This document shows positions 50,394 through 58,535 of a stretch of DNA of 64,000 nucleotides, piece after piece (positions within the stretch are counted from its first letter, which is position 1; every line of letters begins with the position of its first letter). Under the pieces are notes generated by a model, which did no database searches, had not been told where the DNA came from, and saw only the letters and a list, made by a program, of their open reading frames with translations. This stretch comes from Brevibacterium luteolum (GTDB lineage: Bacteria; Actinomycetota; Actinomycetes; Actinomycetales; Brevibacteriaceae). Where the stretch lies: NCBI RefSeq assembly GCF_013004595.1, contig NZ_JABEMC010000002.1:310001-374000 (forward strand), read 5' to 3'. The translations under genes were made by a program, and so were the position numbers.

Positions 50394-50414
50394 CGTGTAT
50401 CTAGCTGTATTGTG

Positions 50415-51605
50415 TTAGGCCTCGTCTTCGATGCCAAGAGCAGTGAGGATTCGCTTCAAATCGTCTTGATTCGCAAACTCCACGCTGATTCTGCCTTTGC
50501 GCTTGCCCATGACGATGTTCACACGAGTATCGAGCTTATCCCCCACACGGTCTGCGATCTGCGCCAGTTCCGGCGAAAGCTGCTTCGTTTCACGTGAAAC
50601 GCGTGGCTTCTCGCCACGGTTCAGCAACACGACAGCTTCTTCAGTTGCCCGTACCGAGAGGCCTTCAGCCACAATGCGCTGAGCCAGAACTTCCATATTC
50701 GCCGGATCCTCGACTCCGAGGATCGCACGTGCGTGTCCCTGCGAGATGACTCCGGCGGCGACCCTCCTCTGGACCAGCGGCGGCAGCCGCAACAGGCGCA
50801 GCGTATTCGAGATCTGCGGACGCGACCGACCGATCCGTTCAGACAGCTCCTCCTGAGTACACTGGAAGTCGCTCAGCAGCTGCTCATAGGCCGCGGCTTC
50901 TTCGAGTGGGTTGAGGTCAGAACGGTGCAGGTTCTCGAGAAGTGCGTCACGAAGCAGCTCGGTGTCTTCGACTGCTCTGATGATCGCCGGAATTGTTGTG
51001 GTTCCAGCAAGCTCTGACGCCCGGAAACGCCGTTCACCCATGATGAGCTCGTAGGAAGGCTTCTTTTCATCGACAAGGCGCACCACGACAGGCTGAAGCA
51101 CACCGACTTCACGGATCGATTGCACCAGCTCATCAAGGGCGTCTTCATCAAATACCTGGCGCGGCTGCCGTGGGTTAGGGCTGATCTGCTCCAGGGGGAT
51201 CAGACCGAAAGCTGTGCCGGGGACTTCCTGCAGGACTGTTTCACGTGAAACATCCGACGTGCCGAGGGTGACCGAATCCGTTCCGGACTCACTTGGAATG
51301 ACCGTTGACTTCTTCGTCGGTGCCCCTTTCGAATCGGCCCGCTGGGTCTTCTTCGCAGCTGTGGGCGCAGAGTTCTTTACCGCGGGGGAGGAGCCCTTCT
51401 TCGCCGGCTTCGCAGAGGTCCGCTTCGCAGCCCGCGCCTTCCGCATGCCTTCAGCCGGATCCTTCGAACGCGGTGTTTCACGTGAAACATCGGTTTCTTG
51501 TTCGCCTTGCTGCCCGAAGAAAACGTCTACCGGACGCTCATCAGTCACAACATCCGGGATGAGGGCTCCCAGACCCCGACCCAATCCTCGTTTACGCTCA
51601 GCCAT
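50415..51605 (-). CDS. parB: Chromosome partitioning protein ParB
   Basis: CTPase clamp protein of 396 residues that loads at parS and spreads to form the partition complex. Visible are the N-terminal RKRGLGRGLGALI motif that contacts ParA, a Lys/Ala-rich linker of about 90 residues, the ParB/Srx domain (NPRQPRQVFDEDALDELVQSI, GERRFRAS) and a helix-turn-helix (CTQEELSERIGRSRPQISNTLRLLRL). The coding sequence itself contains three parS sites, each read as Val-Ser-Arg-Glu-Thr. Its start overlaps the parA end by 8 bp. Confidence 0.97.
   Translation of the reverse strand: MAERKRGLGRGLGALIPDVVTDERPVDVFFGQQGEQETDVSRETPRSKDPAEGMRKARAAKRTSAKPAKKGSSPAVKNSAPTAAKKTQRADSKGAPTKKSTVIPSESGTDSVTLGTSDVSRETVLQEVPGTAFGLIPLEQISPNPRQPRQVFDEDALDELVQSIREVGVLQPVVVRLVDEKKPSYELIMGERRFRASELAGTTTIPAIIRAVEDTELLRDALLENLHRSDLNPLEEAAAYEQLLSDFQCTQEELSERIGRSRPQISNTLRLLRLPPLVQRRVAAGVISQGHARAILGVEDPANMEVLAQRIVAEGLSVRATEEAVVLLNRGEKPRVSRETKQLSPELAQIADRVGDKLDTRVNIVMGKRKGRISVEFANQDDLKRILTALGIEDEA
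50587..50600. promoter_or_regulatory. parS site 3 (inside parB)
   Basis: Exact GTTTCACGTGAAAC; in frame in parB as Val-Ser-Arg-Glu-Thr. Confidence 0.95.
51239..51252. promoter_or_regulatory. parS site 4 (inside parB)
   Basis: Full 16-bp consensus TGTTTCACGTGAAACA at 51238-51253; in frame as Val-Ser-Arg-Glu-Thr. Confidence 0.96.
51475..51488. promoter_or_regulatory. parS site 5 (inside parB)
   Basis: Full 16-bp consensus at 51474-51489; in frame in the parB linker as Val-Ser-Arg-Glu-Thr. Confidence 0.96.
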
Positions 51606-52497
51606 GATCTGTTACTCCTCGATGTGCAATTTCTTCGGCTGCTTCCCGATAGGACAGAGCGCCGGACGATGAAGGTTCATAGGTAATGACAGTTTGTCCG
51701 TAACTCGGAGCCTCGGAGATTCGGACAGATCGGGGGATAGTCACCTCAAGTACTTGGTTCGGGAAGTGCGCCCGTACATCATCAGCAACCTGACGGCTGA
51801 GATTGGTGCGCCCATCAAACATGGTGAGCAGAATCGTCGAGATCTCCAGAGCTGGATTCAGATGCTTCTGGATCAGCTGAATATTCTTCAACAGCTGGCT
51901 CAAGCCCTCAAGAGCATAGTATTCGCACTGAATTGGAATGAGCACCTCATTTGCCGCAACAAACGCGTTGACCGTCAGCAAGCCCAACGATGGGGGACAG
52001 TCAATGATGACGTAGTCGACCCGATCTCCCGCATCTTCGCGCTCCTTAAGATACGCCCGAAGCGCTCGGGCGAGACGCTGCTCGCGCGCAACAAGAGAGA
52101 CGAGTTCAATCTCGGCCCCGGCCAGATCGATGGTCGCCGGCACGCACGTGAGAGTTTCGATGTCGGAACATTGCGCCACGGCTTCCGAGACGGGCAGATC
52201 CTCGATCAGGACGTCGTAGATACTGTTGACCTCTGTCGAATGCTCAATGCCGAGAGCTGTACTCGCATTGCCCTGGGGATCAATGTCGATGACGAGAACC
52301 TTCAGGCCCTGGGCAGCGAGTGCTGCAGCGATATTCACCGCCGTGGTGGTCTTGCCCACCCCGCCCTTCTGGTTGGCGACGGTGAAGATCCGTGTCGAAT
52401 CGGGGGGTGGAAATGTCGTCGCCGCGAGGCGCTCTGCGCGACGGTGGTCCCGCGCGATCTGAGCACCCAACGGAGTCGACTCATCCATGATGGGCAT
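51598..52497 (-). CDS. parA: Chromosome partitioning ATPase ParA
   Basis: Deviant-Walker ATPase of 299 residues that moves ParB-bound origins. Visible are VANQKGGVGKTTTAVNIA (Walker A with signature Lys), VLVIDIDPQGNAST and DYVIIDCPPSLGLLTVNAF. The start is ATG 52497; GCATACAGAACTCCG upstream holds a GGAG. It is transcribed with parB and lies after rsmG on the same strand, separated by a 246-bp gap containing a parS site. Confidence 0.97.
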   Translation of the reverse strand: MPIMDESTPLGAQIARDHRRAERLAATTFPPPDSTRIFTVANQKGGVGKTTTAVNIAAALAAQGLKVLVIDIDPQGNASTALGIEHSTEVNSIYDVLIEDLPVSEAVAQCSDIETLTCVPATIDLAGAEIELVSLVAREQRLARALRAYLKEREDAGDRVDYVIIDCPPSLGLLTVNAFVAANEVLIPIQCEYYALEGLSQLLKNIQLIQKHLNPALEISTILLTMFDGRTNLSRQVADDVRAHFPNQVLEVTIPRSVRISEAPSYGQTVITYEPSSSGALSYREAAEEIAHRGVTDHG

Positions 52498-52659
52498 ACA
52501 GAACTCCGTTCATCAACAAGAGCCGACTGGCTCGCAAACCGTCTCTAAGTCTACCCAAGTACAAGGACATCAGCAGACAAGAATGACGCGACTTCAGGCG
52601 TCAAAACGAACGACTCTAGGCGAAGCGCCGATCGTCCACCGGAGCAACTGGAATTCGAT

Positions 52660-52673
52660 GTTTCACGTGAAAC
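52660..52673. promoter_or_regulatory. parS site 6 (between rsmG and parA)
   Basis: Full TGTTTCACGTGAAACA consensus (52659-52674) in the 246-bp rsmG-parA gap. Otherwise that gap shows only a mildly AT-rich stretch likely to hold the parAB promoter. Confidence 0.95.
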
Positions 52674-52743
52674 ACGACTGCCCTTCGGCTCCACCCGCGG
52701 ACCGAAGAGCACCACCTATTCGAACGCTATTAGAACGAGCGGT

Positions 52744-53412
52744 TCATCGGCGCCGCAGTTCAAGTACCGTAGTAGGGACCTCGAGGAACTCTGTCCCGAG
52801 GGTGTGAACCTTCGGCTGGGACAATCGATAGCGCTTGATGTGCTTAGCGGCCTTCTTGATCTCGGCTTCGTAGGACTGGCCCTTGATCGCGAGCAGACGA
52901 CCATCCGGGCCGAGGACTGGGGTGCACCATTCGATGAGCACCGGCAGTGATTTCACGGCACGTGCCGTAGCGACGGTGAAGATCTCCTCGTCAACGAGCT
53001 CTTCGACTCGGGAACGGACGATCCTGACGTTGTCGAGGTCCAAGTCGTCGACGACCATCTGCAGCCATTCGACGCGCCGCTCCATCGCCTCCACGAGCAC
53101 GAAACGAGTGTTGGGTCGCGCGATAGCCAGGGCAATGCCGGGCAGGCCGGCGCCGGAGCCGATATCGCCGACCACGTCGCTGTCGTCGAGGAGTTCGGCC
53201 ATGACGGCGCAGTTGAGGATATGGCGGCTCCACAGACGAGGGAGCTCGCGGGGACCGAGAAGACCCCACTCGACTCCGGTGGTTGCCAGGTGGCCGGCGA
53301 AGCGGCGTGCGAGCTCAATGCGATCACCGAAGATCTCGGCAGCTGCCTGGGGTTCGGACTCGATGTTCTCGAGTTCCGGCGCTTCGCCGGCGGGGGAGTG
53401 GGTGCTGTCCAT
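52744..53412 (-). CDS. rsmG: 16S rRNA (guanine-N7)-methyltransferase RsmG
   Basis: SAM-dependent enzyme of 222 residues that methylates N7 of G527 in 16S rRNA. Visible are VVGDIGSGAGLPGIALAIARP (SAM loop), FVLVEAMERRVEWLQ and VATARAVKSLPVLIEW. It follows the KH/R3H gene by 12 bp on the same strand. Confidence 0.96.
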   Translation of the reverse strand: MDSTHSPAGEAPELENIESEPQAAAEIFGDRIELARRFAGHLATTGVEWGLLGPRELPRLWSRHILNCAVMAELLDDSDVVGDIGSGAGLPGIALAIARPNTRFVLVEAMERRVEWLQMVVDDLDLDNVRIVRSRVEELVDEEIFTVATARAVKSLPVLIEWCTPVLGPDGRLLAIKGQSYEAEIKKAAKHIKRYRLSQPKVHTLGTEFLEVPTTVLELRRR

Positions 53413-53424
53413 CAGCGTGCCAAC

Positions 53425-54018
53425 TCAGGCTGTCTGGATGACCACACGACGACGATCGCCTTCGCCGGCGGATTCGGAGTACAGTCCGGCCTTGGCGACT
53501 TCGTCGTGCACGACCTTGCGTTCGAAGGAGTTCATCGGCTGGCACTCGAACGAGTCACCGGACTGCTTGACCTTCTCGATGCCCTTGCGAGCGATCTCGC
53601 GGACGTCTTCCTTCCGCTGGTCGCGGTAGCCGTCGATATCGAGCATCAGCCAGGAACGCTGTCCCGTCGCCGTCTGCACTGCTAAGCGGGTGAGCTCCTG
53701 CAGCGCCGAGAGCGTACGACCCTGCTTGCCGACCAGAGTCGACAGGTTGCTGTCGCCCTCGTCGCAGACGATGGCGACCTCTGCACGGCTGTCGGCGACA
53801 TCGATGTCGATGTCCCCGTCGATATCGGCGATATCGAGCAGCTCTTCAAGGTAGTCGGCCGCGATCTCGCCCTCTTCTTCGAGCAGCTCCGCGCGGGTCG
53901 GCTTGGTCTCTTCGACCTGCCCGTCGGCGTTGTCGCCACCGTTGGCGGTGTCAACGGACTGGTCTGTGTCCGTCGTGCTGAGTTCGTCGGCGGTGTTGAC
54001 CATCGAGTCTTCGGACAT
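53425..54018 (-). CDS. KH/R3H-domain RNA-binding protein (Jag/KhpB family)
   Basis: RNA-binding protein of 197 residues without the N-terminal Jag domain. An acidic N-terminus (about 65 residues) is followed by a KH domain (LVGKQGRTLSALQELTRLA) and an R3H domain (MNSFERKVVHDEVAKAGLYSESAGEGDRRRVVI). It is always found between yidC and rsmG in Actinobacteria. The start at 54018 (MSEDSM) is preferred; an ATG five codons later is possible. It is 9 bp downstream of yidC. Confidence 0.93.
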   Translation of the reverse strand: MSEDSMVNTADELSTTDTDQSVDTANGGDNADGQVEETKPTRAELLEEEGEIAADYLEELLDIADIDGDIDIDVADSRAEVAIVCDEGDSNLSTLVGKQGRTLSALQELTRLAVQTATGQRSWLMLDIDGYRDQRKEDVREIARKGIEKVKQSGDSFECQPMNSFERKVVHDEVAKAGLYSESAGEGDRRRVVIQTA

Positions 54019-54027
54019 GCGTCGGCT

Positions 54028-54984
54028 CTACCTCTTCCTCTTCTTCTTCTGGCGTGCCTTGCCGACCGGCTGCTTGCGCTGGCCTGAGGCAGGCTGGGGG
54101 TTCTGGGGTTCCTCGCTGATCGGCTTTGAGCCCGGCAGCGGAGACTTGCCCTTGCGGGCGCGGCGCTCCATGAGCTCCTTTTCGGCGCGCGAGCCGGGAG
54201 CAGGCATGTTGCGGATGACGATGAACTGCTGAACCATCGTCCAGGAGTTCGACACGAGCCAGTAGATGAGCACACCGAGCGGGAAGTACACACCGCCGAC
54301 GGCGAAGACCACGGGCATGATGTAGAGCAGCATCTTCTGCTGCTGCATGAACGGGTTGTTCATGGCAGCTTCCGACATGTTCTTGCTCATCATCTGCTTC
54401 TGGGTGATGAATTGGGTCGCGCCCATGATGATGATGAGGATCGCAGTGAGGATCTTGACTGAGATGTCACCGGTGAGGAAGGTCTCGGACAGCTGCACAC
54501 CGAAGATGGTGGCGCGCTCGGCCTCCTGGGCCAGTGACTGCGTCAGACCGCCGATGGGGTCGGTCTCACCGCGGGCAACCATCGGCATGTTGAAGATGAC
54601 GCGGTACAGCGAGAAGAAGATCGGCAGCTGTGCCAGCAGCGGCAGGCACGAAGCCCACGGATTGGTGCCGTGCTTCTTGAACAGGGCCATCTGCTCTTCG
54701 GCCATGGCCTGGCGGGAGAACTGATCCTTCTTGCCCTTGTACTTCGCCTGCAGGCGCTGCACATCCGGCTGCAGCAGCTGCATCTTGCGCTGCGACTTGA
54801 TCTGGTAGACGAAGAGAGGAATGAGGACCGCCCGCACGACCATCGTCATGCATGCAATCGACAGCACCCAGGTCCACCCGCTGTCCGAGGGCATGCCGAG
54901 CATCTCGAAGATCTGGTGGAAGATTGTCAGAATCCAGGCTATGACCCACTTCAGTGGCCATAGAACACTGTCAATCCAGTTCAT
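54028..54984 (-). CDS. yidC: Membrane protein insertase YidC
   Basis: Insertase of 318 residues with five TM helices and the positively charged groove. The family core is visible: MTMVVRAVLIPLFVYQIKSQRKMQLLQPDVQRLQAKYKGK, WASCLPLLAQLPIFFSLYRVI and the late GVLIYWLVSNSWTMVQQF. The tail is Lys/Arg-rich (ARQKKKRKR) and may touch ribosomes. It follows yidD/rnpA on the same strand. Confidence 0.96.
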   Translation of the reverse strand: MNWIDSVLWPLKWVIAWILTIFHQIFEMLGMPSDSGWTWVLSIACMTMVVRAVLIPLFVYQIKSQRKMQLLQPDVQRLQAKYKGKKDQFSRQAMAEEQMALFKKHGTNPWASCLPLLAQLPIFFSLYRVIFNMPMVARGETDPIGGLTQSLAQEAERATIFGVQLSETFLTGDISVKILTAILIIIMGATQFITQKQMMSKNMSEAAMNNPFMQQQKMLLYIMPVVFAVGGVYFPLGVLIYWLVSNSWTMVQQFIVIRNMPAPGSRAEKELMERRARKGKSPLPGSKPISEEPQNPQPASGQRKQPVGKARQKKKRKR

Positions 54985-55066
54985 TCATTCTCTCCTCGAC
55001 CGCGGCCGATGCACGGTCTGCTGGTTCTATATCTCGTATATTGTGCCACTATTGTGGCGCCGACCA

Positions 55067-55450
55067 TCAATCGCCTGATCGGCTGCGGTGCCGTTCCCGG
55101 CCGGCCGCTGTTCCCTTATTCAGAAGCTCCGACTGCTGCTCCAGAACAGAGCCGGAGACGTAGTCGATTCCGCCGGGGGAGAAGGGGTTGCAGCGCAGCA
55201 GCCGCCAGATCGTCATGACTGTGCCGCGCACGGCTCCCTTGACCTCGAAGGCATCGAGTGCGTACTTCGAGCAGCTGGGGTAGTAGCGGCAGACCTGGCC
55301 GTACAGCGGCGAGATCGCCAGCCGGTACAGCCGCATGAACCACACGAACGGCATCCGCGGGGCGATGCGCAACCAATGCAGGGTCCTGGCGCCGGTTCCC
55401 GCCGGCGCCAGCGGCAGGGAGGAGCGGGTGTGCTCAGCTGAGTGCTTCAT
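55067..55450 (-). CDS. yidD: Membrane protein insertion efficiency factor YidD
   Basis: Protein of 127 residues. The conserved core is FMRLYRLAISPLYGQVCRYYPSCSKYALDAFEVKGAVRGTVMTIWRLLRCNPFSPGGIDYV with the three conserved Cys. An N-terminal extension of about 35 residues precedes it; starts further in are possible. The gene overlaps the end of rnpA by 17 bp. Confidence 0.94.
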   Translation of the reverse strand: MKHSAEHTRSSLPLAPAGTGARTLHWLRIAPRMPFVWFMRLYRLAISPLYGQVCRYYPSCSKYALDAFEVKGAVRGTVMTIWRLLRCNPFSPGGIDYVSGSVLEQQSELLNKGTAAGRERHRSRSGD

Positions 55451-55814
55451 GCCGGCTGCGCCTTTTCTCCTCGCTGGTCAGTCCGAGCCTGTCCATGCCC
55501 TTGGTCAGGGCACGCTCGAGTGCGGCGAAGTCCGCGTCGGCCGCGGCCGGCAGCGCACGGATGACGAGCAGCGTGCCGTTCCCGAGGTGGTGAAGCCGCG
55601 GGCGCATGAGCTCCCGCAGCCGGCGTTTGACTCGGTTGCGGACCACAGCGTTGCCCACTGCCTTGGAAACGACGAAACCCACGCGTGGAGCGTGGGCGTC
55701 GTCGGAAGTCCGCAGGCAGTGGACGACCAGCTGACGGGATCCGGCTTTGGTGCCCGCACGGAAGACCGACCGAAACTCATCGGGCAGTCGCATACGGTTC
55801 ACCGCAGGGAGCAC
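55434..55814 (-). CDS. rnpA: Ribonuclease P protein component
   Basis: Protein subunit of RNase P, 126 residues, GTG start. The RNA-binding signature is VVRNRVKRRLRELMR, preceded by FRSVFRAGTKAGSRQLVVHCL and VGFVVSKAVGNAV. It lies between rpmH and yidD as usual, on the same strand. Confidence 0.96.
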   Translation of the reverse strand: MLPAVNRMRLPDEFRSVFRAGTKAGSRQLVVHCLRTSDDAHAPRVGFVVSKAVGNAVVRNRVKRRLRELMRPRLHHLGNGTLLVIRALPAAADADFAALERALTKGMDRLGLTSEEKRRSRHEALS

Positions 55815-55890
55815 AGGGTCCTCAGATCCCCGAACCCGTACCTGCGCATGCGCAGGAGTGAGGGTGCGGCAGGGTCGTCGACTGTGGCGC

Positions 55891-56028
55891 TCAGGCCGAG
55901 AGGGCCTTGCGTCCCTTGCGGCGGCGGGCAGCCAGAACGGCGCGGCCGGCGCGGGTGCGCATGCGCAGGCGGAAGCCGTGCTTCTTCGAGCGCTTGCGGT
56001 TGTTGGGCTGGAAGGTGTGCTTGCTCAC
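55891..56028 (-). CDS. rpmH: 50S ribosomal protein L34
   Basis: Ribosomal protein of 45 residues starting at GTG 56028: [11 protein letters not shown], then [20 protein letters not shown] and ending [11 protein letters not shown]. Very short and very basic, as expected. It heads the rpmH-rnpA-yidD-yidC-khpB-rsmG series and is divergent from dnaA. Confidence 0.97.
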   Translation of the reverse strand: MSKHTFQPNNRKRSKKHGFRLRMRTRAGRAVLAARRRKGRKALSA

Positions 56029-56203
56029 AAGTGTCTCCGTCTATCTGTTGTTGCTTTCAGCCGCCGCAGGAATGCGGGCGGTTCGCACGCAGCTGGTCTC
56101 AGCTCTTGCGAGCGCAGCTGGTGGTGACGCTCCTGCGCCGAGTGGCCAAACGGGGAAGTTCGCTCAATCACAACTCAAGTGGGCCCGCAACACAGGACAC
56201 TCA

Positions 56204-56233
56204 AGTCTACGAGCGCCTGCTGGGCAGGGTCAA
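56204..56233 (-). promoter_or_regulatory. Promoter of rpmH
   Basis: On the minus strand TTGACC (56233-56228) and TAGACT (56209-56204) are separated by 18 bp, a good housekeeping promoter. It lies 176 bp from the start codon, giving a long leader. Confidence 0.6.
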
Positions 56234-56339
56234 ACTCGGTTGCACCGGGGGATGAACGGGACATTCCGGCGTCACACCGCGGTCAACCTGAATCCACATA
56301 GTGCCATGAACAACCACGTCCACAACTCACAACGATGTA

Positions 56340-56445
56340 TTTTCCACACGTTTCTCCACCGATGTGGATGATTCCGGCACCGTTGTCGTTTTTTTCCACC
56401 GTCTGTGGAAAACTATGTGGAAGTGATGTCCCCTTGTTATCCACA
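56340..56445. other. DnaA-box cluster upstream of dnaA (oriC candidate)
   Basis: Five DnaA-box-like 9-mers in about 105 bp: TTTTCCACA (56340-56348), TGTGGATGA (56363-56371), TGTGGAAAA (56404-56412), TGTGGAAGT (56416-56424) and a perfect TTATCCACA (56437-56445). The stretch also contains a run of T (about 56389-56396). It can serve in initiation and in autoregulation of dnaA. The whole gap 56029-56463 holds these boxes, the rpmH promoter and leader, and no other gene. Confidence 0.75.
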
Positions 56446-56463
56446 GCTGAGGAGGGAGTGTTC

Positions 56464-57996
56464 ATGCCCGAGAACACGGACACCGAGCACCTGCTGACCA
56501 CCTGGCACACGGTGCTGGCGAATCTGCTGAACGACCCGACGATCACAGCCCAGCAGAAGGGCTTCCTGCAGCTGGCAGTGCCCAAGGCAATGGTCGGGGA
56601 CAATCTCGTGGTCCTCTCAGTCCGCGATGACCTCACCCGCTCCACCCTCGAGCGGAACCTCCGCGAGCCGCTGGCGGCCGAGTTCTCCTCCGTCCTCGGT
56701 CACGATGTCAGCTTCGCCATCGCGATCGAACCGGATCTCGATCCGCCGCTGGCCACCCGCGAGAGCCCCGGCGAAACCCCAGCTGAGACTTCCCCTGCCG
56801 AACCCACGGGGCCGGCCACCCCAACCGCTCCGACTGCCAACGCGCCCACCGCCTCGGGCACGGAGACTGCCGCTGCGACCAGCGATGAGATCGACGACGC
56901 AGCCATCGAACAGGTGCTCACACCTGCCCCGGAAGACCAGGCCGGGGGAGTAAGCCAGCTGAATGAGAAGTACACCTTCGACACCTTCGTCATCGGCTCG
57001 TCGAACCGCTTCGCCCACGCCGCTGCCTTCGCCGTGGCCGAATCGCCGGCCAAGGCCTACACCCCGCTGTTCATCTACGGCGATTCGGGACTGGGCAAAA
57101 CCCACCTGCTGCATGCGATCGGGCACTACGCCGCGCAGCTCTACCCGAATATCCGGGTCAAATACGTCTCCAGCGAGGAGTTCGTCAACGACTTCATCAA
57201 CACCATCGGCTCCTCGACGTCTGGTTCGCTGCGCCCGAAGTTCCAGCGCCGGTACCGCGAAGTCGACATCCTCATGATTGATGACATCCAGTTCCTGCAG
57301 GGCAAGGACGCCACCGTCGAGGAGTTCTTCCATACCTTCAACGCCCTGCACAACGAGCACAAGCAGGTCGTCATCACCTCCGACCAGCCGCCGAAGATGC
57401 TCAAGGGCTTTGAGGAGCGGCTGCGCTCGCGCTTCGAGTGGGGGCTGCTGACCGATGTGCAGCCGCCGGACCTCGAGACCCGGTTTGCGATTCTGCGCAA
57501 CAAGTCGATCGCCGAGGGCCTGCAGGTGCCTGACAACGTTCTGGAGTACATCGCCTCGCGGGTGTCCTCGAACATCCGCGAACTCGAGGGCGCGCTCGTG
57601 CGGCTGACGGCTTTCGCCAATCTCAACGACCAGGAGATCGACATGTCCCTGGCTGAGACGGTGCTTAAGGACTACATCACCCATGAGGACACCCCGGAGA
57701 TCACCGCGACCGACATCATGGGCCAGACCGCGGCGTACTTCGGGCTCACGCTCGAGGATCTGTGCGGCTCGAGCCGGTCACGGACGCTGACGACTGCCCG
57801 GCAGATCGCGATGTACCTGTGCCGTGAGCTCACTGATCTGTCGCTGCCGAAGATCGGCCAGGAGTTCGGCGGCCGTGACCACACGACAGTCATGCATGCC
57901 AACAAGAAGATCCGCACGCAGATGGCCGAGCGGCGCAATCTCTACACGCAGGTCACCGAACTGACAAACCGCATCAAACAGCAGCACCGTCTCTGA
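56464..57996 (+). CDS. dnaA: Chromosomal replication initiator DnaA
   Basis: AAA+ initiator of 510 residues. The N-terminal domain I (about 1-90) is followed by an Ala/Pro/Thr-rich domain II of about 75 residues. Domain III has FVIGSSNRFAHAA, Walker A GDSGLGKTHLLHA and Walker B ILMIDDIQFL; domain IV has DLCGSSRSRTLTTARQIAMYLCREL and GGRDHTTVMHA for DnaA-box binding. The ATG at 56464 has GAGGAGGGA upstream. It is flanked on both sides by DnaA boxes. Confidence 0.98.
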   Translation: MPENTDTEHLLTTWHTVLANLLNDPTITAQQKGFLQLAVPKAMVGDNLVVLSVRDDLTRSTLERNLREPLAAEFSSVLGHDVSFAIAIEPDLDPPLATRESPGETPAETSPAEPTGPATPTAPTANAPTASGTETAAATSDEIDDAAIEQVLTPAPEDQAGGVSQLNEKYTFDTFVIGSSNRFAHAAAFAVAESPAKAYTPLFIYGDSGLGKTHLLHAIGHYAAQLYPNIRVKYVSSEEFVNDFINTIGSSTSGSLRPKFQRRYREVDILMIDDIQFLQGKDATVEEFFHTFNALHNEHKQVVITSDQPPKMLKGFEERLRSRFEWGLLTDVQPPDLETRFAILRNKSIAEGLQVPDNVLEYIASRVSSNIRELEGALVRLTAFANLNDQEIDMSLAETVLKDYITHEDTPEITATDIMGQTAAYFGLTLEDLCGSSRSRTLTTARQIAMYLCRELTDLSLPKIGQEFGGRDHTTVMHANKKIRTQMAERRNLYTQVTELTNRIKQQHRL

Positions 57997-58535
57997 AACG
58001 ACACAGAACACGATCTTCACAGCTGTGGAAAAGTCTGTGTGTAAGGGGGTTCACACCGGGGTGCGACCGGTGTACGATTCCGGGTCGTCGGTGGACGCGT
58101 GTGGAAGCACATCGGTGTGATTTACAGGGTGTGGAGCGCCGTGTGCAGTTTGTCAACAGCTCATCCACCGGGCTGAATCGGACCTCGACCGCCTGGATGC
58201 TCGATGACATCGATGTGATTACACAGGATCCACAGGTGCTACTGACACGACTGCCTATTCATCTATCGAGCTTCCGAAGCGCACCGCTCATTGCTCGGCG
58301 GGCTGTGGATGAGCGAACGACCGGACAGGGGAGTGACATGCTGACTGCGGTGTGACATGGTGCTTCGCACGGCAGCAATGACAAAGCTCCTGGTCAAGCA
58401 CGATTTCGGCCTCCATGCAATTGCCCACGCCGATAGCCCGGTGTAAAGTTTCAGTGCGCTGTCGTGTCCGCATCCAGGGCACGGCAGAAGACCATTCACC
58501 ACACCGGCCAGCACCCTCGATACCGCAGGAGAACC
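57997..58535. other. dnaA-dnaN intergenic region with DnaA-box-like sites (oriC candidate)
   Basis: A 539-bp gap without a convincing gene. DnaA-box-like words: TGTGGAAAA (58024-58032), TGTGGAAGC (58100-58108), GGATCCACA (58226-58234) and TGTGGATGA (58304-58312), none a perfect TTATCCACA. In mycobacteria and Streptomyces oriC lies between dnaA and dnaN, so this gap is the expected origin. The dnaN promoter is at its right end. Confidence 0.65.
58421..58449 (+). promoter_or_regulatory. Promoter of dnaN
   Basis: TTGCCC (58421-58426), 17 bp, TAAAGT (58444-58449); housekeeping type. It predicts a leader of about 80 bases before the dnaN GTG. Confidence 0.6.
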
